The notes beneath the pieces were generated by a model. That model was not told where the DNA came from and did no database searches. It saw nothing but the letters and a program-made list of their open reading frames with translations. Below are positions 1 through 7,699 of a stretch of 12,552 nucleotides of DNA, piece after piece. Each line of letters opens with the position of its first letter. The stretch's first letter is position 1. The translations under genes and the position numbers were made by a program. The DNA comes from OMOG01 sp041485845. Lineage in GTDB: Bacteria; Acidobacteriota; Terriglobia; Bryobacterales; Bryobacteraceae. The DNA lies in contig JBGPKH010000215.1 of NCBI GenBank assembly GCA_041485845.1, positions 1 through 12,552 on the forward strand, in the 5' to 3' direction.

Positions 1-187
1 ACCGTCGAGCATCCGGACCGGAAGTTGGCCCAAGCTCCGGGGATTGCGCCCGAGCAGTCGCGCACCGTTCACCCATAGGGATGCGGAGAGCGTGCCTGCA
101 AGATCGGGGCCGTGAAACCGGCTTTTCTGGAGACTGGACCGACGGGTTCCGCCATCGGCGGCGGCAGGCCCCCGGCGCCCAGGACGG

Positions 188-369
188 GAGCAAGGTTCGG
201 ATGCAAACATCCGCGTCAGCGAATTGTGCGCTCTCCTCTCGCGGCTTGGTTTCGCGGAGCGAATCAAGGGCAGCCATCACATTTTCACCCGGGAAGGCGT
301 CGCGGAGATTCTCAACCTCCAGCCGCGAGATTCCTGGTTCGGCATAAACTGTCGGAAGGGGCCGAATGA
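188..369 (+). pseudogene. hicA: hicA-type mRNA interferase toxin, broken remnant
   Basis: Two reading frames together give a HicA-like protein. The frame through 206 reads NIRVSELCALLSRLGF and then GSHHIFTREGVAEILNLQP, the HicA core with its catalytic His in the GSHH motif. Near 325-334 the similarity jumps to the frame ending at 369, which reads FLVRHKLSEGAE and resembles the usual HicA C-terminus. About a dozen residues that normally lie between these blocks (the KPYQVKQVR-like stretch) are absent, so I infer a small deletion that also shifted the frame. Upstream, the core frame has a stop at 113-115 and no ATG, GTG or TTG before the conserved part, so the N-terminus is damaged too. The restored stop TGA (367-369) overlaps the hicB ATG (366), the normal hicAB arrangement. 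HicA toxins are small RNA-binding RNases; this copy should be inactive. The left edge is approximate. Confidence 0.75.
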
Positions 370-575
370 CCAAGTACGAGATCATTCTCTATTGGAGCAA
401 TGAAGATCAGGCATTTATCGCCGAAGCGCCTGAACTGGCTGGGTGCGCCGCGGATGGCGTAACGCGGCCGGAGGCGCTGGCCAACGCGGAGACTGTGATC
501 GCCGAATGGCTGGAAACTGCCCGGGAACTCGGACGCCCCATCCCGGAACCCAATGGCCGGCTGCTGTTTGCCTGA
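366..575 (+). CDS. hicB: HicB-like antitoxin, orphaned
   Basis: This 69-residue protein matches short HicB-like antitoxins: an N-terminal beta strand (YEIILYWSNEDQAFIAEAP), the typical PELAGCAADG turn, then a helix with repeated Ala/Glu (EALANAETVIAEWLETAREL) and a short PIPEP tail. The partial RNase H-like fold of this family normally binds and blocks HicA. The protein ends soon after the fold, so it lacks the C-terminal helix-turn-helix or ribbon-helix-helix domain of longer HicB proteins, and DNA binding is uncertain. The ATG overlaps the stop of the decayed hicA frame, and a purine-rich GGAAGGGG stretch about five bases upstream can serve as ribosome-binding site. The reading frame is intact although its toxin partner is broken, so it is either a relic or retained for another reason, such as neutralising a related toxin elsewhere. 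The family call is firm; a current function is not. Confidence 0.85.
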   Translation: MTKYEIILYWSNEDQAFIAEAPELAGCAADGVTRPEALANAETVIAEWLETARELGRPIPEPNGRLLFA

Positions 576-614
576 GCCCTCACCCATCCGGCCGAGTTCC
601 CCATCGCCTCGCGG

Positions 615-620
615 TAGAAT
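615..620 (+). promoter_or_regulatory. Putative -10 element of the kinase gene
   Basis: TAGAAT lies 10 bases before the ATG at 631. With the usual 6-7 base gap to the start site, transcription would begin about 4 bases before the ATG. No Shine-Dalgarno sequence is visible between, so the mRNA would be nearly leaderless. No good -35 is seen. Confidence 0.45.
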
Positions 621-630
621 AACCCACTAG

Positions 631-2283
631 ATGGACCTACCGGCACGGATTGGCAAATACGAGCTCGAAGAGTTCCTGGGCGGAGGCATGTCCCACGTCT
701 ACCGCGCGCGCGACACCGTCATCGGCCGCACCGTGGCAGTCAAGATCCTCACCGACGCCGGCTGCCAGGACGCCGAAGCCAAGGCCCGCTTCCTCGCCGA
801 AGCCCGCATGGCCGGCAACATCGCGCACGACAACGTCCTCAGCATTTACGATTTCGGCGAGGACGAACACCACCGGCCTTTCATGGTCATGGAGTTTCTG
901 CGCGGCGAGGACCTCCGCCACGCCATCAAGAACGGCCACACCGGCGACCTGAAGGTCAAGATCAAGATCGCCCTGCAAATCGCGCGCGCCCTGGAATACA
1001 TCCACACTCAGAAAATCATTCACCGCGACATCAAGCCCGAGAACGTCCACGTCAATGCCGCGGGCGTCGTCAAGCTGATGGATTTTGGCATCGCCAAAAC
1101 CGAAGGTCTCGCCATGACGCGCGCCGGCTACGTCCTTGGCACGCCCTACTACATGGCGCCCGAACAGGTGATGGGCCAGGACGTCACCGACCAGGTGGAC
1201 GTCTATTCCTTCGGCGTGCTGATGTTCGAGTTGATGACGGGCGACAAGCCCATCGGCGGCGATTCCGTGGAGCGGATCTTCTACAGCATCCTGAACGAGC
1301 CGCTGAACCTCGATCCGATGCGCCAGGCCGGCGCGCCGCAAGCGGTGATCGACCTGGTGGCCCGTTGCACCGCCAAGAATCCCGCCGAACGGCCCCAAGG
1401 CTTCGCGCCGGTCTGCGCGGAGCTGGAGAAAGTTCTCGCCGTGCAGGATGCCCCCACCACGGTCATCCAGTCGCCTGTGGCCCCGCCCAAGCCCCCGCGT
1501 CCCGTGTGGTTGCTGCCGGTGATCCTGTTGGTGGCGGCTGCGCTGGCGGCCGGCTTATACTTCGCGATGCCGAAGACGAAGGTGGTAGTCGTCGAAAAGA
1601 AGGGGCCGGAACTGCCGAAGACGCTCACGATGCCCTCCGGCGACATGGTGCTCGTGCCGCCCGGACCGTTCCAGTTCGGCGAGAATAAGGACAAGGTCAC
1701 GCAGTCCGCGTACTACATCGACAAGACGGAAGTAACCAACAAAGCGTACGAGGCTTTCTGCAAGGAGAAGGGTTACAAGCTGCCGAAAGACTTCCCCACG
1801 AATAAGCCCGAAGATCCCGTGGTGAACGTCTCGATTGTCGATGCAAAGAGCTTTGCGACGTGGGCGGGGAAGCGCCTTCCGACCGCCCGCGAATGGGAGA
1901 AGGCCGCCCGCGGTCCCGACGGCCTGATGTTCCCCTGGGGCAACAACCCGGATGAGTCGCGGGCAAATCTAGGACATGAAGATGTGGACCATCCGGCGCC
2001 GGCGACGGCATTTCCGGCCGGTGCGAGCCCTTACGGCGCACTGAACATGGTGGGCAATGTCTGGGAACTGGTCGAGGAATTGGTTAATCCCGAGCAGAAG
2101 ACTGTTGACCGGTTCCAGAAGGAACTGGGGTATGTGGCCCGCGAGAACGAGCTCTGGTACACCACGCGCGGCGGGGCGTTCAACTTTCCCTGGGCGGAGT
2201 TCAAGATCTGGGACGTCGCCCCGCTTCCCGCGGGCTGGAAACAACCCAACATCGGCTTCCGCTGCGTGAAGGACGCGCAGTAG
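631..2283 (+). CDS. Membrane Ser/Thr protein kinase with C-terminal SUMF1/FGE-like domain
   Basis: 550 residues in three parts. Residues about 10-270 are a complete Hanks-type kinase: glycine loop LGGGMSHVY (16-24), ATP-binding Lys38 in VAVKIL, Glu57 of helix C, catalytic loop HRDIKPEN (131-138), DFG (151-153) and GTPYYMAPE (170-178). All catalytic residues are present, so it should phosphorylate Ser/Thr. After a Pro-rich linker comes one membrane span (about 293-312). Residues about 336-550 form an FGE-sulfatase (SUMF1-like) domain, with the landmarks YYIDKTEVTNKAYEAF, WAGKRLPTAREWEKAARG, MVGNVWE, TRGGAF and IGFRCV. With the kinase inside, this domain would face the periplasm. In family terms it may sense a ligand; whether it oxidises Cys to formylglycine cannot be told, and no sulfatase gene is nearby. 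The ATG at 631 starts just before the kinase fold and has a -10-like hexamer 10 bases upstream. Confidence 0.93.
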   Translation: MDLPARIGKYELEEFLGGGMSHVYRARDTVIGRTVAVKILTDAGCQDAEAKARFLAEARMAGNIAHDNVLSIYDFGEDEHHRPFMVMEFLRGEDLRHAIKNGHTGDLKVKIKIALQIARALEYIHTQKIIHRDIKPENVHVNAAGVVKLMDFGIAKTEGLAMTRAGYVLGTPYYMAPEQVMGQDVTDQVDVYSFGVLMFELMTGDKPIGGDSVERIFYSILNEPLNLDPMRQAGAPQAVIDLVARCTAKNPAERPQGFAPVCAELEKVLAVQDAPTTVIQSPVAPPKPPRPVWLLPVILLVAAALAAGLYFAMPKTKVVVVEKKGPELPKTLTMPSGDMVLVPPGPFQFGENKDKVTQSAYYIDKTEVTNKAYEAFCKEKGYKLPKDFPTNKPEDPVVNVSIVDAKSFATWAGKRLPTAREWEKAARGPDGLMFPWGNNPDESRANLGHEDVDHPAPATAFPAGASPYGALNMVGNVWELVEELVNPEQKTVDRFQKELGYVARENELWYTTRGGAFNFPWAEFKIWDVAPLPAGWKQPNIGFRCVKDAQ

Positions 2284-2302
2284 GGCAGGACTCCGACCTG
2301 CC
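2284..2302. repeat. Hairpin at the kinase stop codon (dispersed palindrome, copy A)
   Basis: GGCAGG (2284-2289) pairs with CCTGCC (2297-2302) around the loop ACTCCGA. The left arm directly follows the TAG stop (2281-2283), and TA follows the right arm. There is no U run, so a rho-independent terminator is not supported. Its layout, AGG-CTCC-CCTG-CTA, resembles the hairpin at 11333-11352. Confidence 0.5.
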
Positions 2303-2418
2303 TAACTAGACCGTGCAATCGCCACCGGCGCCCAGGGCCGCTATCGCTTGAGCGATCTTCCTCCAGGCAATTCCCGTATCCCGGCGCGCTCCGGCGTTGC
2401 ACGCTGGTCCGGCGCGCC

Positions 2419-5400
2419 CTACCACGTCGTCCGCAATGCGAGCTGCAGAATCCGTGGATCGTACGCGCTGGTGATCCTCATGAAGTTTCCGCTGGTTTGA
2501 CCGGCGGTGGGCACATTGAGATTGACGCGATTGAACGCGTTGAATGCTTCGAACCGGAGCGTGGCCGCGACGCGCTCGGCAATTCGGAAACTCTTCGCCA
2601 GGCCGAGGTCGACGTTTGCGTAGCCCGGGCCCTCGAAGGTATTCCGGCCCAGCGTTCCAAAGGTCCCCAGCGCGTTCGGCGCGAACGCCGACTTCTTGAG
2701 CCACTCTGTGATGACCTGGCCGCGCGTTCGGTCACCTGCCAGAATGGGATCGCCGGTCAAGTCCGCGCGCTGCCCGCCCGTGCCCGTACGCGCATTATCC
2801 ACGCCGCTGGTCACCGTGAACGGATAGCCGCCGATCAAACTGACGATCGAGTTCAGGTTCCAGCCACCCGCGATCGCGTTGAGCGTTTTGTTTTGGAACC
2901 GGACCGGCAGTTCCCAAAGACCCGAGAAATTGAAAACCTGCGTGCGATCGAAATCCGACCGCCCTTTGTCGAATCGCTGATTAAAGGGGTTGGTCCGGTT
3001 GATCCCTGTTCCCTTGTTGGCCGAGGCGTCGTCGATGCTTTTGCCGAACTGGTAATTCGCCAGTATGGAGAAACCCCTCGAGAAGCGGCGCTCGGCCGTG
3101 ATTTGGAACGCATGGAAGGTGGAGTTCCCGACCGGCTCGACCAGCGAAGTGCTGCCCAGGCCGGGAGCATAAAGCCGCCGCTGATTGGTGGTGGCCGTCG
3201 TAACACCCGGCGCGTAGACCGCGGGATTCAATTCGCGGATGGCCACCAGCCTGGTACCCTTTGACGCTGCGTACGACGCATGCACCACAAGACCGCCGAT
3301 CAACTTACGCTCCAACGTGACATTCCAAGACTGGGTGTACGGATTACGCATGTCCGGCACATCCAGGAATTGCGAGCTGAATTGCGGGAAAAACGCGTCT
3401 TTCGGGGGGTTCAGGTCGGAAGGGAACGGATTGATGGCGCCGGCGTAAGGACTGGCCAGGCTGTTGGCGGAATTGCCGCTCGTCGAAAGGACGGTGCCGA
3501 AAGGCGCCTGATCCGCCTGGCTGTTCCAGGAGATCGTGTTGGGTTGATCGACGAAGATTCCGTACCCCCCACGAAGCGACGTCTTCCCATCGCCGAAAAT
3601 ATCCCACGCGAAACCGACGCGCGGCGCGACATTCCGCCAAGTGACGGGGAAGCCGCCATCGGGTACCCCCGGGTCGCCCGCGAACACCACGCCCCGCGGG
3701 GAGTTGGTATAGCGCTGCGACTGTTGGCCGGGATGCCACGCGGCCACGCGCCCATTGAGATCGGTGTAGGGGAAGAAAGGCTCCCAACGGATTCCGAGGT
3801 CCAGCACGAACCGCGGCCGGACTTTCCACGCATCCTGGAAGAACAGCGACATCCGGTTGAACCGCGTGTTCCGGTATTCACCCGCGCCCTGCGTGAAATC
3901 GTTGAACTTGCCTACCAGGAAATCCGCGAAGGAATCGCCCGTGAACGGAGAGGAGGGCCCGTTGAATGTGAATCGCCCGTTAGCGCGGAAATTGTTCGTA
4001 ACATCGTCGGCCCCGCGGCCATACTCGCCGCCCAGAGTGACCTGGTGAGCGCCTTTCGTCCAGCGAAGCGTGTCGGTAAATTGGTATTCATCGCGCAGAA
4101 AGCGATTCGTGTCGCCGGTGTTGAGCGTGCCCCAATAGCCCGAAACCGAGACGTACCACTGCGGCTTGTCGTCGTTGTAAATATTGATGCCCAAATCGTG
4201 GAAGGTCTTCGGCGGGTAGATCGGGATGTTGTTACCGTCCGTTCGGTTGAAGCCGAACAGCGCCTGGTTCGTCAGGTTCGCGCTGAACACGTGGGTGTCC
4301 GTCAGGCTCAGGCTGCTGTTGAGCCATGTCCGGCCGGTGTTCTGTGCGAGATAATTGCGCTCGTCCAGAAATGCGGGCGTTTCCCCAAAGGACCGGAACC
4401 ATCTGCCCGAAAGCCGATTGCGGTCGCCGATCTGGTGATCGCCGCGAATCAGCCATTGGTTCTCGTCGAAGTTATTCGGCGCGGCCGCGAATGTCGTATT
4501 GCCGCTCGTAGGAAGCGGAATGTGCGTAAGGATTTGTTGGCTGATGGGGCTGATCTCGGAGGGGGTGATCAGGTTGTTGGCGTACGGAACACCGGTGAAG
4601 GGATCGCGCAACTGCCTGCCGGGAAGCAGCGAGGAGAAATCGCCCTGCCGCATGGCGGCGGTGGGGACGATGATTTGAGACTGAATCGGCGCCTGCCGCA
4701 GCCGCGTCCCCTGGTAGGAAAAGAAAAAGAACGTCTTGTCGTGCCCGTCGTAGACCTTCGGCAGCCAGACGGGCCCGCCGAGAGTGGCCCCAAACTGGTT
4801 GCGCTTGAGGCCGTCCTGCTGCTTCGCGCCATTCACCACCGGCGCGAAGAAGTTCGTCGCGTTGAGCGATTGGTTGCGGACATACTCAAACGCGCTCCCA
4901 TGCACGGTATTTGTGCCCGTTCTGGTCACCGCGTTGACGATGCCGCCGGACTGCCGCCCGAACTCGGCGCTGAAATTGTTCGTCTGCACGCTGAACTCCT
5001 GCAACGCGTCGGGATTCGGCATGGGGTTCGGCGCGTTGCTGTAATGGTCGTTGTTGTTTGAGCCGTCCAGAATATAGTTGGTCGCGTTGGCGCGGGAGCC
5101 ATTCACAGACACGGGCGTCAAGCCGGGATACGTGGTGCCGGAGGTGACGTCGGCGCGCGGATCCGCTACCACCCCAACGATCAGGCGCATGAGCTGCGTC
5201 GCGTTTCGCCCGTTCAGCGGTAACTCTTCAATCCGGCGCTGATCCACAACATTCTTGAGAGTTGCGCTTTCGGTGTCCACGGTCACTACTTCTCCCACGA
5301 CCGTGACGCTCTCGCCCGTGGCGCCGACGCTGAGCTCCGCATCCACGCGTGCCACTTCGTCCACCTGCACCCGGACGCCGGTGGTTTCGAATTTCTTGAA

Positions 5401-5658
5401 CCCGGCCGCCTCCACCCAAAGGTCGTAGACGCCGATGGGAATGGTGCGGATCGCATACTGCCCTTCGGCGTTCGCGACCGCCCGAAAGACGGCACTCGTC
5501 CCCCTGTTGGTCGCGCGCACGGTTGCGCCGGGCACGACCCCGCCGGTTGGATCCCGGACCACACCGCTGATGCTGCCGGTGATGTTTTGCGCGTGCGCCG
5601 TGATTCCCCAGGCGCACAACGCAAGGACGACGCGGATGGCAATCCTGTGATTCATCAT
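2419..5658 (-). CDS. Oar-like TonB-dependent outer-membrane receptor with carboxypeptidase-regulatory domain
   Basis: About 1,079 residues from the chosen start. Residues 1-23 are a signal peptide ending in AHA. Residues about 26-108 are a carboxypeptidase-regulatory-like beta-sandwich (GSISGVVRDPTGGVVPGATV, then AEGQYAIRTIPIGVYDL). A plug domain follows (ELPLNGRNATQLMRL, LDGSNNNDHYSN, EFGRQSGGIVNAVTRTGTN), then a long barrel rich in aromatic strands and ending LALRTTW. This order is typical of the Oar/SusC-like receptors that are very abundant in Acidobacteria, thought to import large substrates such as glycans or peptides through the outer membrane; the substrate is unknown. The track-length frame begins 33 codons upstream (5757), but the MM at 5658/5655 directly precedes the signal peptide and has AGGGAGA (plus 5661-5667) just upstream, so I start there. 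No TonB, ExbB or periplasmic partner is nearby. It is divergent from the Asp-box gene. Confidence 0.93.
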   Translation of the reverse strand: MMNHRIAIRVVLALCAWGITAHAQNITGSISGVVRDPTGGVVPGATVRATNRGTSAVFRAVANAEGQYAIRTIPIGVYDLWVEAAGFKKFETTGVRVQVDEVARVDAELSVGATGESVTVVGEVVTVDTESATLKNVVDQRRIEELPLNGRNATQLMRLIVGVVADPRADVTSGTTYPGLTPVSVNGSRANATNYILDGSNNNDHYSNAPNPMPNPDALQEFSVQTNNFSAEFGRQSGGIVNAVTRTGTNTVHGSAFEYVRNQSLNATNFFAPVVNGAKQQDGLKRNQFGATLGGPVWLPKVYDGHDKTFFFFSYQGTRLRQAPIQSQIIVPTAAMRQGDFSSLLPGRQLRDPFTGVPYANNLITPSEISPISQQILTHIPLPTSGNTTFAAAPNNFDENQWLIRGDHQIGDRNRLSGRWFRSFGETPAFLDERNYLAQNTGRTWLNSSLSLTDTHVFSANLTNQALFGFNRTDGNNIPIYPPKTFHDLGINIYNDDKPQWYVSVSGYWGTLNTGDTNRFLRDEYQFTDTLRWTKGAHQVTLGGEYGRGADDVTNNFRANGRFTFNGPSSPFTGDSFADFLVGKFNDFTQGAGEYRNTRFNRMSLFFQDAWKVRPRFVLDLGIRWEPFFPYTDLNGRVAAWHPGQQSQRYTNSPRGVVFAGDPGVPDGGFPVTWRNVAPRVGFAWDIFGDGKTSLRGGYGIFVDQPNTISWNSQADQAPFGTVLSTSGNSANSLASPYAGAINPFPSDLNPPKDAFFPQFSSQFLDVPDMRNPYTQSWNVTLERKLIGGLVVHASYAASKGTRLVAIRELNPAVYAPGVTTATTNQRRLYAPGLGSTSLVEPVGNSTFHAFQITAERRFSRGFSILANYQFGKSIDDASANKGTGINRTNPFNQRFDKGRSDFDRTQVFNFSGLWELPVRFQNKTLNAIAGGWNLNSIVSLIGGYPFTVTSGVDNARTGTGGQRADLTGDPILAGDRTRGQVITEWLKKSAFAPNALGTFGTLGRNTFEGPGYANVDLGLAKSFRIAERVAATLRFEAFNAFNRVNLNVPTAGQTSGNFMRITSAYDPRILQLALRTTW

Positions 5659-5683
5659 GATCTCCCTGCTAAGCCTGAGGTCA

Positions 5684-5689
5684 ATTATA
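5684..5689 (-). promoter_or_regulatory. Putative -10 element of the Oar-like receptor
   Basis: On the minus strand this reads a perfect TATAAT. It would start a transcript near 5677, leaving a leader of about 19 bases that contains the AGGGAGA ribosome-binding site before the ATG at 5658. No convincing -35 hexamer is present at the usual spacing. Confidence 0.55.
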
Positions 5690-5748
5690 TCTCCACGGGT
5701 ACCCGCGGCCATGGCCGGAAATGCCGGGCAGCCGTCAGTCGTCCGTAC

Positions 5749-5754
5749 TAAACT
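5749..5754 (+). promoter_or_regulatory. Putative -10 element of the Asp-box protein gene
   Basis: TAAACT (overlapping TACTAA) ends 9 bases before the ATG at 5764, placing the start of transcription about 2-3 bases before the codon. No Shine-Dalgarno is present. It lies about 60 bases from the opposing TATAAT of the receptor gene. Confidence 0.4.
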
Positions 5755-5763
5755 CAAAGTACG

Positions 5764-6783
5764 ATGCTATTTCTGACTGCTCTCCTCGCCCTGCACCTGG
5801 CGCCGGTGTCGCCGAAAGCTCCCAACAAGCAGCCCCAACTGGCCGCCGCCAAAGGCGCGGTCGTGCTGGTATTCGGCAGCGGCGAATCCATCTGGTTCGC
5901 CCGCTCGACGGATGACGGCCGCACCTTCTCCGCGCCTTCCAAGGTCGCGGAGCTTCCCAAGCTCGCCTTGGGCCGCCACCGCGGTCCGCGCGTGGTGATC
6001 AGCGGCGACGCGATCCTCGTCAGCGCCATCCTGGCGCAAGGCGACCTGCACGTGTGGCGTTCCACCGACGCCGGCCGCACGTGGTCGAAGCCCGCCATCG
6101 TCAACGACCAGCCGAAGGCCACCGAGGAAGGTCTCCACGCCATGGCGGCCGATTCCGAAGGCCATGTCGCGGCCGTATGGCTGGACGATCGCACGCCCAA
6201 GGGCAAGCGCCTCTACGGCGCGTTCTCGAACGATGGCGGCGTCACGTGGTCGAAGAATGTCCAGCTTTACCAATCGCCCGAGCGCACCATTTGCGAGTGC
6301 TGCCACCCGTCGATCGTCGCGCTCGGACACGGCGAGTTCGCGGCCATGTGGCGTAACGTGATCGATGGCTCGCGCGATTTCTACGCGCTGCGCATCAAGG
6401 ACGGCAGACCCGCCGGCGCCGCCGTGAAGCAGGGGACCGGCACGTGGAAACTGGAGGCCTGCCCCATGGATGGCGGCGGCATCGCCATGCGCAACGGCGA
6501 AATCGTCAGCGCCTGGCGGCGAGAGCACGACATTTACTTTGCCGAGCCCGGCAAGGAGACCAAGCTCGGCCCGGGCCAGGATGTCGCGCTCGCGGTGACT
6601 GCCAAGGGAGCCTACGTCATCTGGTCCACGCCCATGGGGATCGAAGCGCGGCTGCCTGGCGCAACGGCGGCGGCGCACGTAGCAGACGGGGGCGCTTTCC
6701 CGGCGATCCTCGCACTGCCGGGAGGGGCCGTCCTCGCCGCCTGGGAAGAGGGCGGCGGCATCGCCACGCATCGCTTCGAGTAG
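5764..6783 (+). CDS. Secreted sialidase-fold protein with Asp-box (BNR) repeats
   Basis: 339 residues. A short hydrophobic N-terminus (MLFLTALLALHLAPVSP) looks like a signal peptide, so the protein is probably exported. Three Asp-box motifs of the form S-x-D-x-G-x-T-W/F are visible: STDDGRTF (48-55), STDAGRTW (100-107) and SNDGGVTW (155-162). These mark a six-bladed beta-propeller of the sialidase superfamily. A Cys cluster, CECC (177-180), followed by MWRNVIDGSRDFY (195-207), is a pattern I recall from bacterial proteins annotated as exo-alpha-sialidase-like; its role is not known to me. The catalytic Arg triad and Tyr/Glu pair of true sialidases cannot be assigned with confidence, so I do not claim neuraminidase activity. 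The ATG at 5764 has no Shine-Dalgarno. The gene is divergent from the receptor, and a shared function in glycan handling is speculation. Confidence 0.85.
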   Translation: MLFLTALLALHLAPVSPKAPNKQPQLAAAKGAVVLVFGSGESIWFARSTDDGRTFSAPSKVAELPKLALGRHRGPRVVISGDAILVSAILAQGDLHVWRSTDAGRTWSKPAIVNDQPKATEEGLHAMAADSEGHVAAVWLDDRTPKGKRLYGAFSNDGGVTWSKNVQLYQSPERTICECCHPSIVALGHGEFAAMWRNVIDGSRDFYALRIKDGRPAGAAVKQGTGTWKLEACPMDGGGIAMRNGEIVSAWRREHDIYFAEPGKETKLGPGQDVALAVTAKGAYVIWSTPMGIEARLPGATAAAHVADGGAFPAILALPGGAVLAAWEEGGGIATHRFE

Positions 6784-7109
6784 CGGCCGCAAACCCCTCT
6801 CTCCCGGAACCCGTCCCGGCCCTTACGGCCGCGCCGCTGAACCACCCCAACATCGCCGCCCTGTCGGGACGGACGGCGGCGTGTCCTACCTGGTCTTCCG
6901 CGGAGTTTCCCGGATCCTGGCCGTACGATTCCTACTGGTTCACGTATCTCGGCGTGCGCCACGGTAAGCGCGACTTGATAAAGGTCAAGACCGCCGGGCA
7001 GGCCAAACACCGGGAAACAATGGCCCGTTCCACGGCGGTCCAGGCTGGCCCAGTTTGGATCGGTTGTGTTTCCGGCGCCCAACCGCCATAATAGTGACTC
7101 GGGGGTTGG
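6784..7109. other. Intergenic stretch without a recognisable gene
   Basis: Small hairpins are seen: CGGCC/GGCCG (6817-6831) and GCCGCC/GGCGGC (6855-6880). A plus-frame overlapping the end of the Asp-box gene stays open to 7091 but has no family features, apart from a short LNHPNIAAL-like stretch near 6836-6862 that recalls protein kinases. I see no supported gene. The right end holds the putative promoter of the 7110 gene. Confidence 0.5.
7087..7092 (+). promoter_or_regulatory. Putative -10 element of the 7110/7700 gene pair
   Basis: CATAAT, followed by AGTG, lies 17 bases before the ATG at 7110 and would give a leader of roughly 10 bases. That leader contains a run of G (7100-7104) that could act as a weak ribosome-binding site. 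No clear -35 is seen. Confidence 0.35.
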
Positions 7110-7694
7110 ATGAAGCTCCTCTCCATATTCTTAGCTGTCTCGCTGGTCTTGCCGGTCCCTTCACGGATGGCCGCCCAGGCTCCTGCACCCAGGCTCAACC
7201 TGGTGATCCTGGAAGGCGAGGGTGCGATTAACAACATGAAGCTGCGCACGGCGCGCGAGCCCATCGTCCAGGTGGAGGACGAAAACCACAAGCCGGTCGC
7301 CGGAGCGGCGGTGGTGTTTGCGCTGCCTTCCAACGGAGCCGGCGGCGCGTTTGGCACAGCCGGCCAGACTTTTACGACCGTCACGGATGCCTCGGGGCGC
7401 GCGGTGGGGCGCGGACTGCGTCCCAATAACGTCGCAGGCCGCTACCAGATCCGCGTGACCGCCTCGAAAGACGGGCAGACCGCCACCACCAACATCTCGA
7501 TGACCAACGCGCTGCCCGCGGCCGCCGCTGGCGGGATCGCCACCGGCAAGCTGATCGCGATCCTGGCAGCCGCCGGCGCGGCGGTCGCCGGAGGTGTGGT
7601 GGCCGCCACGCGCGGCGGCGGAAACGGCAACGCGACCACACCCTCTCCCACCACCATCACGCCGGGCACCGGCCAGGTAACGCCACCGAGGTAA
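7110..7694 (+). CDS. Exported Ig-like domain protein with C-terminal membrane segment
   Basis: 194 residues. An N-terminal signal peptide probably ends at AQA (about residue 24). Residues about 28-130 form a bacterial Ig-like (Big/invasin-type) beta-sandwich: LVILEGEGAINN, then REPIVQVEDENHKPVAGAAV, VVFALPSNGAGGAFG, TVTDASGRAVGRGLRPN and a final strand ending TTNISMTNA. An Ala/Gly-rich hydrophobic segment (GKLIAILAAAGAAVAGGVV) follows and may span a membrane. The tail is rich in Gly, Thr and Pro and ends GTGQVTPPR. I recall similar short proteins in Acidobacteria, but I know of no assigned function. The stop lies 5 bases before the next ATG, so the two genes are very likely co-transcribed. 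A structural or adhesive surface role is plausible, but nothing in the sequence shows it directly. Confidence 0.8.
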   Translation: MKLLSIFLAVSLVLPVPSRMAAQAPAPRLNLVILEGEGAINNMKLRTAREPIVQVEDENHKPVAGAAVVFALPSNGAGGAFGTAGQTFTTVTDASGRAVGRGLRPNNVAGRYQIRVTASKDGQTATTNISMTNALPAAAAGGIATGKLIAILAAAGAAVAGGVVAATRGGGNGNATTPSPTTITPGTGQVTPPR

Positions 7695-7699
7695 AGATC

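Noticed and set aside
1..78. 25-codon open frame entering from the left edge and ending at TAG 76-78
   Set aside because: Two other frames are open here as well, and the translated tail has no recognisable family, so a partial upstream gene cannot be supported.
2383..2418. GGCGCGC/GCGCGCC arms beside the receptor stop codon as a terminator
   Set aside because: The loop is 22 bases and no T run follows on the minus strand; the GGCGCGCC is also self-palindromic, so pairing is weak evidence.
3280..5061. 593-residue plus-strand open frame opposite the Oar-like receptor
   Set aside because: It is antisense to a receptor with clear domains, has no recognisable motif, and long antisense frames are expected in GC-rich coding DNA.
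5659..5757. 33-residue extension of the receptor upstream of the MM start
   Set aside because: It would place the signal peptide internally and read through the TATAAT and the ribosome-binding site.
5767..6792. 341-residue minus-strand open frame opposite the Asp-box gene
   Set aside because: Antisense shadow; the plus strand carries a signal peptide and three Asp-box motifs.
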